DNA of 64,000 nucleotides from Oscillospiraceae bacterium (lineage in GTDB: Bacteria; Bacillota; Clostridia; Oscillospirales; Acutalibacteraceae), in NCBI GenBank assembly GCA_015066175.1, contig SVOW01000007.1, positions 62,001 through 126,000 on the forward strand, given 5' to 3'. The translations under genes and the position numbers were made by a program. Below are positions 1-9,450 of this stretch, one piece after another; position 1 is the stretch's first letter, and each line of letters starts with the position of its first letter. The notes under the pieces were generated by a model. It searched no databases, was not told where the DNA came from, and was given only the letters and a program-made list of their open reading frames with translations.

Positions 1-53
1 TTTTTATTTCAGCGTGATATAATTAATTTATAGAAATGAAAGGATCTGCACTT

Positions 54-1217
54 ATGAAAGATAAAACTTCATTGGTTTTTACAGGCGATATAGGCTTTGA
101 TAAATATATGTACGAAAAGTGGGAAGACGAAAATCTTCTGTCAGAAGAAGTGCTTCAGTTTCTCCACAGTGCCGACCATGTTGTGGCAAATGTGGAAGGT
201 CCTGTTGCACCTGTTGAAACAAACACCACAAAAGAAGGTGTTCAGCAGCTTCTTCACACTATTGACCCCCAGGCGACAAAGGTTTTCAGCAAAATGAAAG
301 CCGATATATGGAATATCTGCAACAACCATATTATGGACGCAGGCGAATACGGCATTAAGAGCACCCTTGAAATTGCAGAAAAAATGGGCGTTAAAACTAT
401 CGGCGCAGGTATGGATATTCACCAAGCGAGAAAGCCTGTGATTCTTGATGAAGCAGGCGGAATCGGCATGTTCGGTGTAGGTTATCAGCGTGCCTGCAGA
501 AAAGCAGACGAAGAAAAGCCGGGTTGCTACAGCTGGAGCGACCTTGATGAAATTGAAAAATCAATTAAAGAAATCAAATCAAAATGCCGTTGGTGCATAG
601 TTGTGGCTCACGCAGGCGAAGAATTCACTCCACTGCCCTCACCTTACACAAGAGAAAGATATCATAAATATCTTGAAATGGGCGCTGATATTGTTGTTTC
701 ACACCATCCCCACGTGCCGATGAATTATGAAACTGTGGGCGATAAAATTATTTTCTATTCATTGGGCAATTTTATTTTTGATACTGATTATCAGCGTTCA
801 CAATACAACACTGAATTCGGTTTGCTTGTTAAATTGAATTTCACTGAAGATAATTTCACATGGGAGCCTATGGGCCTTGAAATTTTACGAGGTGAAGAGC
901 ACGTTGTAAAAGCAGATTTGCCGAGAATTTTTGTTGACGTGCAGGAAGAAGATTTTAAACTTCTCTCTCCCCTTTCAGCAAAAATGCACATCGCCGCCAC
1001 AAGAAGACAGATGACTTATTTAAACCCTGCCCGATTTAAAAATGCGACAGAAGAAGAATGGGCAGAGCATTTCCGCGAGCCTTTAAGAACAGGTCGTGTG
1101 CCCGGTGAAACACTTGACTTTTTCATCCTTGTGCCCCTTGCAGCAGAAGCAGAAAAAGGAGAATGGAAAAAAAGCAAGCTTGAAGATGTGAAAAACTATA
1201 TTCTGGAACAGATGTAG
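54..1217 (+). CDS. CapA-family metallophosphoesterase-like protein
   Basis: A 387-residue protein of the CapA (poly-gamma-glutamate synthesis) family, which has a calcineurin-like phosphoesterase fold. Metal-site motifs are visible: FTGDIGF near residue 9 (Asp12), ANVEGP near 45, NNHIMDAG near 90, VAHAGEEF near 185 and SHHPHVP near 222. I see no signal peptide, so it is probably cytosolic, unlike many exported CapA proteins. An ATG lies at 36, but GAAAGGA at 38-44 sits 9 nt before the ATG at 54, so I use the latter. It precedes a small gene by 8 nt. The substrate is unknown. The family call is firm, the role is not. Confidence 0.82.
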   Translation: MKDKTSLVFTGDIGFDKYMYEKWEDENLLSEEVLQFLHSADHVVANVEGPVAPVETNTTKEGVQQLLHTIDPQATKVFSKMKADIWNICNNHIMDAGEYGIKSTLEIAEKMGVKTIGAGMDIHQARKPVILDEAGGIGMFGVGYQRACRKADEEKPGCYSWSDLDEIEKSIKEIKSKCRWCIVVAHAGEEFTPLPSPYTRERYHKYLEMGADIVVSHHPHVPMNYETVGDKIIFYSLGNFIFDTDYQRSQYNTEFGLLVKLNFTEDNFTWEPMGLEILRGEEHVVKADLPRIFVDVQEEDFKLLSPLSAKMHIAATRRQMTYLNPARFKNATEEEWAEHFREPLRTGRVPGETLDFFILVPLAAEAEKGEWKKSKLEDVKNYILEQM

Positions 1218-1225
1218 GTAAAAAT

Positions 1226-1426
1226 ATGGATACAATAAAATTCCTTGCAGAAATTTCACGTGAATTTTTAAAGATTCATAAAATATATAAAATCAAGATG
1301 AAAAAGGTTTCGGAAATGTCTGATAAAGATTTAATTACTGCCTGCCATCATTTTGTTGAAGACAACAGACTGAACGATGAATGGTACAAATTCCGCGAAG
1401 AAAAAGAAGCAGAAATAAAGATATAA
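1226..1426 (+). CDS. small hypothetical protein (66 aa)
   Basis: A short charged ORF starting 8 nt after the CapA-like gene and ending just before a strong terminator, so probably co-transcribed with it. The protein is Lys/Glu-rich, mostly helical in character, with no membrane segment or signal. The ribosome site is weak (TAGGTA overlapping the upstream stop), which fits translational coupling. I do not recognise a family. Confidence 0.5.
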   Translation: MDTIKFLAEISREFLKIHKIYKIKMKKVSEMSDKDLITACHHFVEDNRLNDEWYKFREEKEAEIKI

Positions 1427-1445
1427 AATTCAGAACAAAGAACAA

Positions 1446-1475
1446 AGCCGTACACAACCCGTGTACGGCTTTTAT
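1446..1475. terminator. bidirectional Rho-independent terminator
   Basis: A perfect 10-bp stem (AGCCGTACAC, loop AACCC, GTGTACGGCT) is followed by TTTAT on the plus strand. It lies between the plus-strand CapA gene pair and the convergent M28 peptidase gene. Confidence 0.8.
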
Positions 1476-1491
1476 GTTATACCTGATATAT

Positions 1492-2742
1492 TTATTTCAA
1501 TCCGTTTTTATCAAATTGAAGAACGGTTTCCATGGCAATTTCAAGACCCGCTCTGATAGTTTTTTCATCAAGAATATCTGCTGTATCAAGACGTGTGTGA
1601 TAGTATCTTGCAGGGGTGGGATCCATTGCAATAAAACTTGCAGCAGGCACTCCGATTTGTGAAAATGCAGCAGCATCGGTTGAACCTAAATCAATAGTGC
1701 CGATGTCGATTTTATCATAACCTGCTTTTTTGCCGCTTTCTTTGATAAGGTTTGCAACTCTTTTATCGTTTTTGACTGTGCCGTTCATATCGCCGAGAAT
1801 GATTTTCATAAAATCAAAATCGTGGATTGTGTCGATAGCCACAAAAATTGTTTCAACGTTTTTGTCCGTGAATTCTTCTTTATGACGTTTTGCAAAATCT
1901 TTTGAACCGCGAAGACCTGATTCTTCACCGTTTACAAGAGCAATCACAATTTCTGTGTTTTCAAGGCGGATGTTGTTATCTTTTAAATACTTTGCAACGG
2001 CAAGGGAAATATAGCAGCCTGTAAGGTTATCGTTTGCGCCTGTAACGGGTTTTTTAAAATTGCAGAAGAAAAGCGCCGCAATCATAAAAGGAATAAGGCA
2101 AAGAAGCACAATTCCGAAAACAGTTACGGCTTTATTGCCGTTAGAAAAAATCACAGACGGATTGAATATGCCTGTCGATACAATTGCAGTAACTGAGCCT
2201 GCAATGGCAGCCACGATTGTTACAACTGCAGAAACAATAACAGTTGCAACGGCAGGTCTTCCCCCGTGATATGTATAAGTCCATTCAAACGCTGAGTCTG
2301 TGTGACCGCAGAGAATAATTCTTCTTTTCGTTTCGCCTGAAGATTTGATTTTGCCGATTACGTTGGCAGTATCTTTCTTTCTGAAGAACACATCAAGTGT
2401 CTGTTTATAGAAGAAAAATTCACTTACAATAAAAAACAGTGTAAGCAGAGTAAGAGCAAGTGAAATAACAGGCATACCGAAAACAAATAACACAATTGCG
2501 GTAATCATAAGCGTAGCACCAACGCTTACCCATGACATAAAAGCCTTGTCAGAACATCTGAATTCTTCCACAGTTGTTTCGTCGCATACTTCTTCGGCAT
2601 CACGTACAAAATATTTCCTTGCTTTTTTGTCGCCCTCACTGCATACAGCACGGGGACCGCATTTTTCGCAGACTTCAGTAATTTTTTCAATAACATAAGA
2701 AGAATATTTTCCTATTTCGTCAGAAATTTTTTCAGAATTCAT
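1492..2742 (-). CDS. membrane-anchored M28-family metallopeptidase
   Basis: 416 residues of the zinc-dependent M28 aminopeptidase family. Ligand motifs appear in order: CGHTDS (His147), GANDNLTG (Asp238), NGEESGLRGS (Glu273/Glu274), AIDTIHD (Asp304) and YYHTRLDT (His382). Four hydrophobic segments (about 68-90, 93-112, 164-190 and 205-226) interrupt the catalytic domain between the first and second ligands, so this is a membrane-embedded variant rather than a secreted enzyme. It is monocistronic, with an AAGGTGTC-like ribosome site upstream of the ATG. The natural peptide substrate cannot be told from sequence. Confidence 0.85.
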   Translation of the reverse strand: MNSEKISDEIGKYSSYVIEKITEVCEKCGPRAVCSEGDKKARKYFVRDAEEVCDETTVEEFRCSDKAFMSWVSVGATLMITAIVLFVFGMPVISLALTLLTLFFIVSEFFFYKQTLDVFFRKKDTANVIGKIKSSGETKRRIILCGHTDSAFEWTYTYHGGRPAVATVIVSAVVTIVAAIAGSVTAIVSTGIFNPSVIFSNGNKAVTVFGIVLLCLIPFMIAALFFCNFKKPVTGANDNLTGCYISLAVAKYLKDNNIRLENTEIVIALVNGEESGLRGSKDFAKRHKEEFTDKNVETIFVAIDTIHDFDFMKIILGDMNGTVKNDKRVANLIKESGKKAGYDKIDIGTIDLGSTDAAAFSQIGVPAASFIAMDPTPARYYHTRLDTADILDEKTIRAGLEIAMETVLQFDKNGLK

Positions 2743-2860
2743 ATTGAAATGACACCTTCTTTTGGTTGCTTTAATATTTCTTAATATTTTACAATAATTT
2801 AATGCTTTCTGTCAAGTAACATTGCACAAATCTATAAATATTATTTATACAATAATATGT

Positions 2861-2889
2861 TTGACTTTTACATATTCTTTTGGTAGAAT
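2861..2889 (+). promoter_or_regulatory. sigma-A-type promoter of the SCP2/aminotransferase/transketolase operon
   Basis: TTGACT (2861-2866), 17-nt spacer, TAGAAT (2884-2889). It lies 40 nt before the first start codon and is the only good match in the 186-bp gap after the divergent peptidase gene. Confidence 0.7.
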
Positions 2890-2928
2890 ATAATGGATAA
2901 TATGTATTTTGCATAAGGAGGAATTATT

Positions 2929-3687
2929 TTGACAGATGCAAGAACACTGGCTTACATAAATTTGTATGCTGTACTTGGTTCTCTTGAAAATCTTTGCGAA
3001 TTAAGCGAAGAAGCAAGAAACCTTGTGAAAACTGATAAACCCGTTGCAATCGGTTTTGATGTTAAAGGTGGCCCCAGTGCCACACTTACATTCACTGACG
3101 GTAAATGTAAATTTACTGCAGGTTGCGAAAAATGCAACGTTAAGCTCCCCTTTTCTTCATGTGAGAAATTCAACGGACTTATTGATGGCACAGTAACACC
3201 TATCCCCTCGAAAGGTTTTACTAAAATTTCATTTTTGCTCAAACAATTCACACCTCTTACCGATATGCTTTCAAAGTATATGCGTCCTACAGAGGAAGAC
3301 CTTAAAGATGAAAAATTCTTTGAACTGAGCACTAATCTTCTTTTCTACACAATCGCAGGCGCTATTTCACAGATTGGTAACAACGATGAAATCGGCAAAT
3401 TCAGTGCTCGTCATATTCCTGACGGTGTTGTTAAAATTGCCATTACAGGCGGTCCTGCTGCTGCTATTGAAGTTAAAGACCATAAACTTACAACAGTTAA
3501 GCAGAATCCTGAAAAATATCGTGCCCTTATGGAATTCGGTTCAATGAAACTTGCTCACGACCTTTTTGACGGCAAAGTTAACGCTATTGCTAAAGTAGGC
3601 GAAGGCGAAATCATCATGCGCGGTATGATTAATATGATTGATAATATCAACAGAATCCTCGACAGAGTGGCTCTGTATCTTGCATAA
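2929..3687 (+). CDS. SCP2-like lipid/sterol-carrier-fold protein (operon gene 1)
   Basis: 252 residues with no signal peptide. The pattern resembles SCP2 sterol-transfer domains: a strand-rich part, then an FNGLIDGT segment near 80, and a repeat-like second half with EVKDHKLTTV and RALMEFGSMKLAHDLFDGKVNAIAK-type features. Translation starts at TTG (2929), justified by AAGGAGG at 2915-2921 with 7-nt spacing. It opens a five-gene operon whose last gene encodes a second SCP2-like protein. A binding or carrier function for a hydrophobic metabolite is inferred only. The family assignment is moderate. Confidence 0.6.
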   Translation: MTDARTLAYINLYAVLGSLENLCELSEEARNLVKTDKPVAIGFDVKGGPSATLTFTDGKCKFTAGCEKCNVKLPFSSCEKFNGLIDGTVTPIPSKGFTKISFLLKQFTPLTDMLSKYMRPTEEDLKDEKFFELSTNLLFYTIAGAISQIGNNDEIGKFSARHIPDGVVKIAITGGPAAAIEVKDHKLTTVKQNPEKYRALMEFGSMKLAHDLFDGKVNAIAKVGEGEIIMRGMINMIDNINRILDRVALYLA

Positions 3688-3700
3688 GGAGGATTTTACA

Positions 3701-4963
3701 ATGGCTTTTAAAATTAACGACTATACAAAAAGTAACGAGCTTTTCAAAAGAGCTACAAAAGTAATTCCCTCAGGTGTTTACGGTCATCTCGGCCCGGCTG
3801 AAGGTAACTTCATTCCCGTAAGTGCATGGCCTTTCTTCTCTGAAAGAGCAGAGGGTGCTTACTTCTGGGACGTTGACGGAAACAAATTCATCGACTATAT
3901 GTGTGCATACGGACCCAACATTTTAGGTTATAACGACCCTGATGTTGATGCTGCAGCATTTGAACAGGCAAAGCTTGGTAACTGCACAACTTCACCCTCA
4001 TACAAAATGGTTGAACTTGCAGAATTACTTGTTGACACAGTTAACTGTGCAGACTGGGCTTTCTTCGCAAAGAATGGTAATGACGCAACTTCATGTGCAG
4101 TTTTAACTGCAAGAAATGCAACTCACCGTAAAAAGATTATTTTCGTAAACGGTTTCTATCACGGTGTTTCTGCATGGACACAGAAAATCGACTATCCCGG
4201 CGTTCTTCCTGAGGATGTTGCAAACAACCTTTATGTTGACTGGAATGACGTTGCAGGTCTTGAAAAAATTGTTGCAGAAAACAAAGGCGAAATCGCTGCT
4301 TTCATTTCAACACCTTATATGCACGGCAACTATAAAGATAATGAACTTCCCGCAGACGGTTACTGGCAGAAGGTACGCGAAATCTGCACAAGAGAAGGCA
4401 TCGTTCTTATCGTAGACGATGTTCGTGCAGGCTGGAGACTTGACCTTGCAGGCTCAGACCATTACTACGGCTTTGAAGCAGACCTTATCTGCTTCTGTAA
4501 AGCGCTTGCAAACGGCTGGAACGTTTCTGCAATCTGCGGTAAAGAATGGCTCAAAGACGCAGTCAGCGGCCTTTCTTACACAGGCTCTTATTGGATGAGT
4601 GCTGTTCCCTTTGCAGCGGCAATCAGAAATATCAATAAACTCAAAGAAATTGATGCTCCCAAACTTTTAAGAGAAAAATCAGTCAAACTTCTTGACGGTC
4701 TTAAAGGTGCAGCAGCAAACAACGGATTTAATCTTGTTGTTTCAGGTGAACCCTCACTCTTCTATTTAAGAATTGCAAATGACGACAGCATGATGATTCA
4801 TCAGGATTGGGTTGCTGAAATGGTTAAACGCGGAATCTTCATTTCAAGCCATCACAACCACTTCATGAACGCTGCAGTTTCAGATGAGGACATCAAACAC
4901 ACACTTGAAGTTGCAGACGAAGCATTTAAAGTTACAAAAAAAATGCACCCCGAAGCATTTTAA
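3701..4963 (+). CDS. class III PLP aminotransferase, glutamate-1-semialdehyde aminomutase-like
   Basis: 420 residues of the fold-type I, class III aminotransferase group, closest in pattern to HemL. The PLP-binding Asp is in LIVDDVRAGWR (Asp239) and the Schiff-base Lys is in FCKALANG (Lys267). A GxG phosphate cup (KNGNDATSCA) lies at 124-133. Its start is set by AAGGAGG at 3686-3692; an in-frame upstream ATG lies inside the preceding gene. A HemL role is unlikely because the neighbours are transketolase halves and SCP2-like proteins, not haem genes. It more likely aminates a sugar- or keto-derived product of the transketolase. Confidence 0.78.
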   Translation: MAFKINDYTKSNELFKRATKVIPSGVYGHLGPAEGNFIPVSAWPFFSERAEGAYFWDVDGNKFIDYMCAYGPNILGYNDPDVDAAAFEQAKLGNCTTSPSYKMVELAELLVDTVNCADWAFFAKNGNDATSCAVLTARNATHRKKIIFVNGFYHGVSAWTQKIDYPGVLPEDVANNLYVDWNDVAGLEKIVAENKGEIAAFISTPYMHGNYKDNELPADGYWQKVREICTREGIVLIVDDVRAGWRLDLAGSDHYYGFEADLICFCKALANGWNVSAICGKEWLKDAVSGLSYTGSYWMSAVPFAAAIRNINKLKEIDAPKLLREKSVKLLDGLKGAAANNGFNLVVSGEPSLFYLRIANDDSMMIHQDWVAEMVKRGIFISSHHNHFMNAAVSDEDIKHTLEVADEAFKVTKKMHPEAF

Positions 4964-4981
4964 AATAAAGGAGGAACTACA

Positions 4982-5851
4982 ATGCCATTATCAAAATCAG
5001 AATGGTTGGCTCTCGAAAAGAAAGCCCACGAACTCCGTAACCTCTGCCTTGACACAACTTACTGGGCAGGCAGCGGCCATATCGGCGGCGGTATGAGTGT
5101 TATGGATATGATGACCGTTCTTTATCACAAATACCTCAACATTAAAGTTGAAGACCCCAACTGGGAAGACAGAGACCGTTTCATTTTAAGTAAAGGTCAT
5201 TCAGGCATTGCTTATGCACCTGTACTTGTTGACAAAGGCTTCAACGACCCTGAACAGCTTAAAACTTTCAACCTTTCAAACTCAAAAATGGGTATCCATC
5301 TTGACTCAAACAAGGTTGTAGGTGTTGATGCTTCAACAGGTTCACTCGGCCACGGACTTTCAATTGCTCTCGGCACTGCTCTTGCAGCAAGAGTTCTCGG
5401 CAAGTCTTACAAAACATATTGTATCCTCGGCGACGGCGAATGCGACGAAGGCTCAAACTGGGAAGCAGCAATGGCAATTGCTCACTACAATGCAACAAAC
5501 GTAATTTCTTTTGTTGACCGTAACAAATGTATGATTGACGGCCGTACAGAAGACGTGATGAACCTTGAACCTTTCACGGATAAATGGCGTGCATTCGGCT
5601 TTATCGTAAAAGAAGTTGACGGTCATAATTTAAGCGAACTCTGTGATGCAATTGATTTCGCACTTAATGACCCTGAAAAACCCGTTATGATTGTTGCAAA
5701 CACAATCAAGGGCGAAGGCATCGACTTTATGGCTGATGACTATCATTGGCATTACGGTGCTATCGACGAAGCAAAATACAAACAGGCTAAAGAAAGCCTT
5801 GAAAAATATTACCAGAAGCGTGTAGCTCGTGCAGAAAAGGAGGGCGTATAA
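4982..5851 (+). CDS. transketolase N-terminal (TPP-binding) subunit
   Basis: 289 residues, the separately encoded N-terminal half of a transketolase-type enzyme. The thiamine diphosphate motif runs from GDGECDEG (150-157) to DRN (179-181). His33 (GSGHIGGG) and His73 (SKGHSG) match active-site histidines. It pairs with the next gene, 1 nt downstream, to make a complete transketolase. AAGGAGG lies 7 nt before the ATG. Split transketolases occur both in central metabolism and in dedicated biosynthetic clusters. The bracketing aminotransferase suggests the latter, by inference. Confidence 0.9.
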   Translation: MPLSKSEWLALEKKAHELRNLCLDTTYWAGSGHIGGGMSVMDMMTVLYHKYLNIKVEDPNWEDRDRFILSKGHSGIAYAPVLVDKGFNDPEQLKTFNLSNSKMGIHLDSNKVVGVDASTGSLGHGLSIALGTALAARVLGKSYKTYCILGDGECDEGSNWEAAMAIAHYNATNVISFVDRNKCMIDGRTEDVMNLEPFTDKWRAFGFIVKEVDGHNLSELCDAIDFALNDPEKPVMIVANTIKGEGIDFMADDYHWHYGAIDEAKYKQAKESLEKYYQKRVARAEKEGV

Positions 5852-5852
5852 T

Positions 5853-6872
5853 ATGGCAGGCGGAATTTCATATACAGCTCTTGAATCAACTGAACTCTCA
5901 ACAGCCGAAATTTACGGCCAGACTCTCGTAGAATTAGGTAAAGAACATCCCGAAATCGTTGGTCTTACTGCTGACCTCGGCGGTTCAACAAAAATCGGCG
6001 CATTCGGCAAAGTTTTCCCAGACCGTTTCTTTAACGTTGGTATTGCAGAACAGAATATGTTCGGTATTGCTGCAGGTATGGCAAAGGCAGGTCTTGTACC
6101 TTTCCTTTCAACATTCTCAGTTTTCGCATCTCTCCGTAGTGCTGACCAGCTTCATACAGACATCTGCTATCAGAATGTAAATGCTAAAATCATTGCAACA
6201 CATTCAGGTACATCTTTCGGTCAGGCTGGCTCAACTCACCATGCTATCTGCGACCTTGCAGTTGTTCGTTCAATGCCCAACATCACACTTATCTGCCCTG
6301 CAGACGGTATTGAAACTGCAGAAGCAGTTCAGGCAGCTTACGATAACAAAGGCCCCTACTATATCAGAATCAACCGCGGATTTGACCGCGTTCTTTACGG
6401 CAAAGATTACCCCCGCGAATATAAATTTGAAGTAGGTAAGGCAATCGAAGTTAACCCCGGCACAGATATTACTGTTATCGCTTGCGGTTCTTGCGTATTC
6501 CAGGCTTATCAGGCTGCAAAATTCCTTGAGAATGCAGACGGACTCAAAGTTCGCGTTCTTGATATGCACACAATCAAACCTATCGATAAAGAAGCAATTC
6601 TCAAAGCAGTTATGGATACACGCCGTATCATCACTGTTGAAGACCACAACGTTATCGGCGGTCTCGGCTCTGCAGTTGCAGAAGTTATGGCTGAAGCAGG
6701 TAAAGGTTGCGCATTCACACGTCTTGGTATTCAGGATGAATTTGCTCCTATCGGTCTTCACGAAGATATTATGTCAAGCCTCGGCATTGACTGTAACGGT
6801 ATTATCAACGCAGTTCGTGAAGCAATGAACAAAGACTTCGAAGAGGACGACAACTGGGACGACGAAGTTTAA
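5853..6872 (+). CDS. transketolase C-terminal subunit
   Basis: 339 residues, the pyrimidine-binding and C-terminal half. The catalytic Glu lies in VGIAEQNMFG (Glu66), and the transketolase C-terminal domain starts near residue 200 (GKAIEVNPG). It starts at 5853 because AAAAGGAGGG at 5836-5845 is positioned for that ATG; an earlier in-frame ATG lies inside the previous gene. It forms the heteromeric enzyme with the upstream gene. The C-terminal tail is strongly acidic (EEDDNWDDE). Confidence 0.9.
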   Translation: MAGGISYTALESTELSTAEIYGQTLVELGKEHPEIVGLTADLGGSTKIGAFGKVFPDRFFNVGIAEQNMFGIAAGMAKAGLVPFLSTFSVFASLRSADQLHTDICYQNVNAKIIATHSGTSFGQAGSTHHAICDLAVVRSMPNITLICPADGIETAEAVQAAYDNKGPYYIRINRGFDRVLYGKDYPREYKFEVGKAIEVNPGTDITVIACGSCVFQAYQAAKFLENADGLKVRVLDMHTIKPIDKEAILKAVMDTRRIITVEDHNVIGGLGSAVAEVMAEAGKGCAFTRLGIQDEFAPIGLHEDIMSSLGIDCNGIINAVREAMNKDFEEDDNWDDEV

Positions 6873-6909
6873 TTTTACTCCGTAATCCTACAGAAAGGAA
6901 TGATTTATT

Positions 6910-7713
6910 ATGGCAAGCGAAGTTGTATTGACCAACAAAATATTTCTTAATGCTGTTTTGCCTCTTGTGAAAGTTATTGCTAACGACGTGCCTAACCTTG
7001 CAAAGAAATTTGAAGGTATGAACGCTGTTTTTCAGGTAAGTGCACTTGACCCTAACGTAGAAGGCGGTAAAGTTGCAACTTATTTTGAAGTCGTTGACGG
7101 CGAATGGACAGTTAAAAACGACCAGGTTGCAGAAAACCCCGATGTTGACCTTGAGTTCAAAACTCTTGAAGCAATGAACGGCTTTTTCAAAGGCAAAATC
7201 GGTCCTGCTACACTTCCTAAAATGAAAGGTGCTATTAAAAAGACTAAAGTCTTTATGGCACTTCTTATGACACTTCTTAAAATGTCATCACTTCTTACTG
7301 CAAAGGCAGCACCTGAAAAAGAAGAAGACAAGGTGCTTATGGTAAAATGTTTCTTCTATCTTCTTTCAGCAGGTATCAGCCAGCTTAACAAACAGGGTCA
7401 CGAAGCTATCCACGAATGGACAAGTAAAAGCCCTGACAGAGTTTATGCATGGGCAGTTGACGGACATCCTGAAGTTTCTGCTTACCTTCGTATCAAAGCA
7501 GGTAAATCACGCTCAGGCAGAGGCGTTTATAAAAGAGCAATGCCTTTCTTCACAATGCGTTTTGACACTCTCGACAGTGCACTCGGCATTCTTCTTTCAA
7601 CAGACGATATGTTAGAGTCTACAAAGAAAGGCAAACTCATCATGGACGGTGCTCCTGAATTCGGTGCACAGATTGGTGAATATATGCTCACAGTTGCAGC
7701 ATACGCACAGTAA
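6910..7713 (+). CDS. SCP2-like lipid/sterol-carrier-fold protein (operon gene 5)
   Basis: 267 residues, distantly similar in layout to the first gene of the operon. The segment VDLEFKTLEAMNGFFKGKIGP (about 74-94) has the SCP2-like pattern of an acidic strand, a helix and a GKI turn. The middle (about 105-145) is hydrophobic and helical, but is not a clear membrane anchor. AGAAAGGA precedes the ATG. It ends 9 nt before a strong terminator and so closes the operon. Function is unknown; a carrier for the aminotransferase/transketolase product is a guess. Confidence 0.55.
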   Translation: MASEVVLTNKIFLNAVLPLVKVIANDVPNLAKKFEGMNAVFQVSALDPNVEGGKVATYFEVVDGEWTVKNDQVAENPDVDLEFKTLEAMNGFFKGKIGPATLPKMKGAIKKTKVFMALLMTLLKMSSLLTAKAAPEKEEDKVLMVKCFFYLLSAGISQLNKQGHEAIHEWTSKSPDRVYAWAVDGHPEVSAYLRIKAGKSRSGRGVYKRAMPFFTMRFDTLDSALGILLSTDDMLESTKKGKLIMDGAPEFGAQIGEYMLTVAAYAQ

Positions 7714-7722
7714 AAAAAATTA

Positions 7723-7757
7723 CTCCCGTTTCCAAAAAAGGAAACGGGAGATTTTTT
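7723..7757. terminator. strong bidirectional terminator
   Basis: An 11-bp perfect stem (CTCCCGTTTCC / GGAAACGGGAG) with an A6 loop, T-run on the plus side and A-run on the other. It serves the plus-strand operon and the convergent PHP gene. Confidence 0.9.
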
Positions 7758-7766
7758 TAACTTAAA

Positions 7767-9317
7767 TTAAAACGGATTGAAAAGCCTGTCTAATGTAATC
7801 GGGTTGTAGCCGAGTGCAAAGAATTTGAAGATCCAGATAATAGGATTGAATCTGAATGCTATTGCGTCGATTACTGTTACAAGCTTACGAAGGAACCAAG
7901 GTGTGTCATAAACCACTTCCGGAACATCAACAGGAGCGAATTCTTCGCCTTCCACGTGGAGAACCATTGGGTTTGCATAGCAGATTCCGTTGTCACCTGA
8001 AAGGTAGAATCTCAGGTAAAGGTAAGGATCGTTAAGGAGTTCGTCATTGTGAAGGTCAAGTGTTGCCTTGCCGTCAACAAGCTCTACTCTCTTGATTACA
8101 TTACCGTTTGAAACCCATGTGATAATGTTTGCATTTTCGCCGTAAACAGTGATTGTATCGTTATCCTGGTCAACATCAATCTTTGTTACGCGAGGTGTGT
8201 TATCAAGCCAATATGCTCTTGTATCATAAACATCCTGCTCAACAAAGCCGGGCATTTCTTCCATACCATTGAGTTCAACGCCGTTTGAGAAGTGAGAAAC
8301 TGAGAAGAACTGACCCTTTTCAAGACATGTGCGGAAAGCATCAAGTGTCTGTTCAGGCATCCAGCTCATTGTGTAGGCATCGTTTACTGCTGTTTCATTG
8401 TGTGAATCAGCGAAAGTGTTGCCCCACGGAACAACGCCGTTGGGAATTGTTTTCTGGAGAATCTGGTCATAGAGAATTCTGTCACAACGTGTGTGAGCGT
8501 CAGTTGCGCTGTTGATACCTGTACCAAGTGATGAACCTGCATAGTCCATAAAAAGACGTGCAAATTTTGTTGCATAATAATCATCAACCGGCTGACCTAC
8601 ATGGTCTGCTGAATCTTTGTCAGGATAAACATATTCGCCCACGTGTGAAAGGAATGAAATACCACCTGCTTCCATAACGCCTTTTGAGGGAGTTTCATAG
8701 TCGCCGTAAACACCTGCAAGGCCCTGGCCATAATCTGCAAAATAACCGGTAAGATGGCAGTCAGCAATAGGTGTTGCCATATTAAGTTCATTGCCGTAAG
8801 GCACGTCGAGCATACCGTTAGTTGTTGTTCTTGTGAGTACGATATCATCATCTGTAGTGGATTGATCATATTCTACAGTATATGTTCTGTCTTCATGAGT
8901 ACCGTTGAGATATGCCTGATATTCATCTTCGGGAATAGGTTCAATCGGAGCCATATTTGTACGTTCTTTTTTGATAAGTCTCATAAGCGGAACAGTTTCG
9001 GGAACTTTGTTCCAACCGAGATTGTTTGTTCCGTGGTCTGTAAGTGCCACAATTTCAAAGTTATTTGCGTAATGGATATCGCAGAATTCTTTGATTGTAA
9101 GGAACCCGTCAGACGCGTTTGTGTGGCAATGAAGCTGGGTTTTGTAATCTTCCCATTCATCCCAATCGATGTCTTCATAGGGGTTGTCGATTATGTAGTT
9201 CTTCTTTGTTGTTTCTTCGCCATCGGCAAATACAAGCACTGAAACAGAGCCTGCAATAATCAATGAAAGAAAAACAGCAATAACTTTTCTTGAAATTTTC
9301 ACAAATTTCTTTTTCAT
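7767..9317 (-). CDS. exported PHP-domain phosphoesterase-like protein
   Basis: 516 residues. An N-terminal signal peptide (basic MKKKFVKISRK, hydrophobic to about 30, then ADGEE) indicates export. The PHP metal motif QLHCHTNASDG (His63, His65, Asp70) and ALTDHG (Asp94, His95) follow at once. The C-terminus (about 475-516) is hydrophobic and could associate with the membrane. PHP proteins hydrolyse phosphoesters or act on histidinol phosphate and polymers; here the substrate is unknown. A TTG at 9320 is an alternative start, and AAAGGA suits either. The gene is monocistronic. Confidence 0.75.
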   Translation of the reverse strand: MKKKFVKISRKVIAVFLSLIIAGSVSVLVFADGEETTKKNYIIDNPYEDIDWDEWEDYKTQLHCHTNASDGFLTIKEFCDIHYANNFEIVALTDHGTNNLGWNKVPETVPLMRLIKKERTNMAPIEPIPEDEYQAYLNGTHEDRTYTVEYDQSTTDDDIVLTRTTTNGMLDVPYGNELNMATPIADCHLTGYFADYGQGLAGVYGDYETPSKGVMEAGGISFLSHVGEYVYPDKDSADHVGQPVDDYYATKFARLFMDYAGSSLGTGINSATDAHTRCDRILYDQILQKTIPNGVVPWGNTFADSHNETAVNDAYTMSWMPEQTLDAFRTCLEKGQFFSVSHFSNGVELNGMEEMPGFVEQDVYDTRAYWLDNTPRVTKIDVDQDNDTITVYGENANIITWVSNGNVIKRVELVDGKATLDLHNDELLNDPYLYLRFYLSGDNGICYANPMVLHVEGEEFAPVDVPEVVYDTPWFLRKLVTVIDAIAFRFNPIIWIFKFFALGYNPITLDRLFNPF

Positions 9318-9350
9318 CAAGAAATCATCCTTTCATATTTTATGTACATA

Positions 9351-9379
9351 ATTTTAACATCAATTTCCAACAAAGTCAA
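9351..9379 (-). promoter_or_regulatory. promoter of the PHP-domain gene
   Basis: On the minus strand: TTGACT (9374-9379), 17-nt spacer, TAAAAT (9351-9356), 34 nt before the start codon. Confidence 0.6.
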
Positions 9380-9450
9380 TCATTATTTTTGTAATAAACT
9401 GTGCAAAATGTATCAAATTTATGCTATATGAAATTAATTTCAAAAAAAGG

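Noticed and set aside
3701-4963. HemL (haem pathway glutamate-1-semialdehyde aminomutase)
   Set aside because: The family pattern fits, but there are no haem genes nearby, and the operon is with transketolase and SCP2-like genes, so the specific name is not supported.
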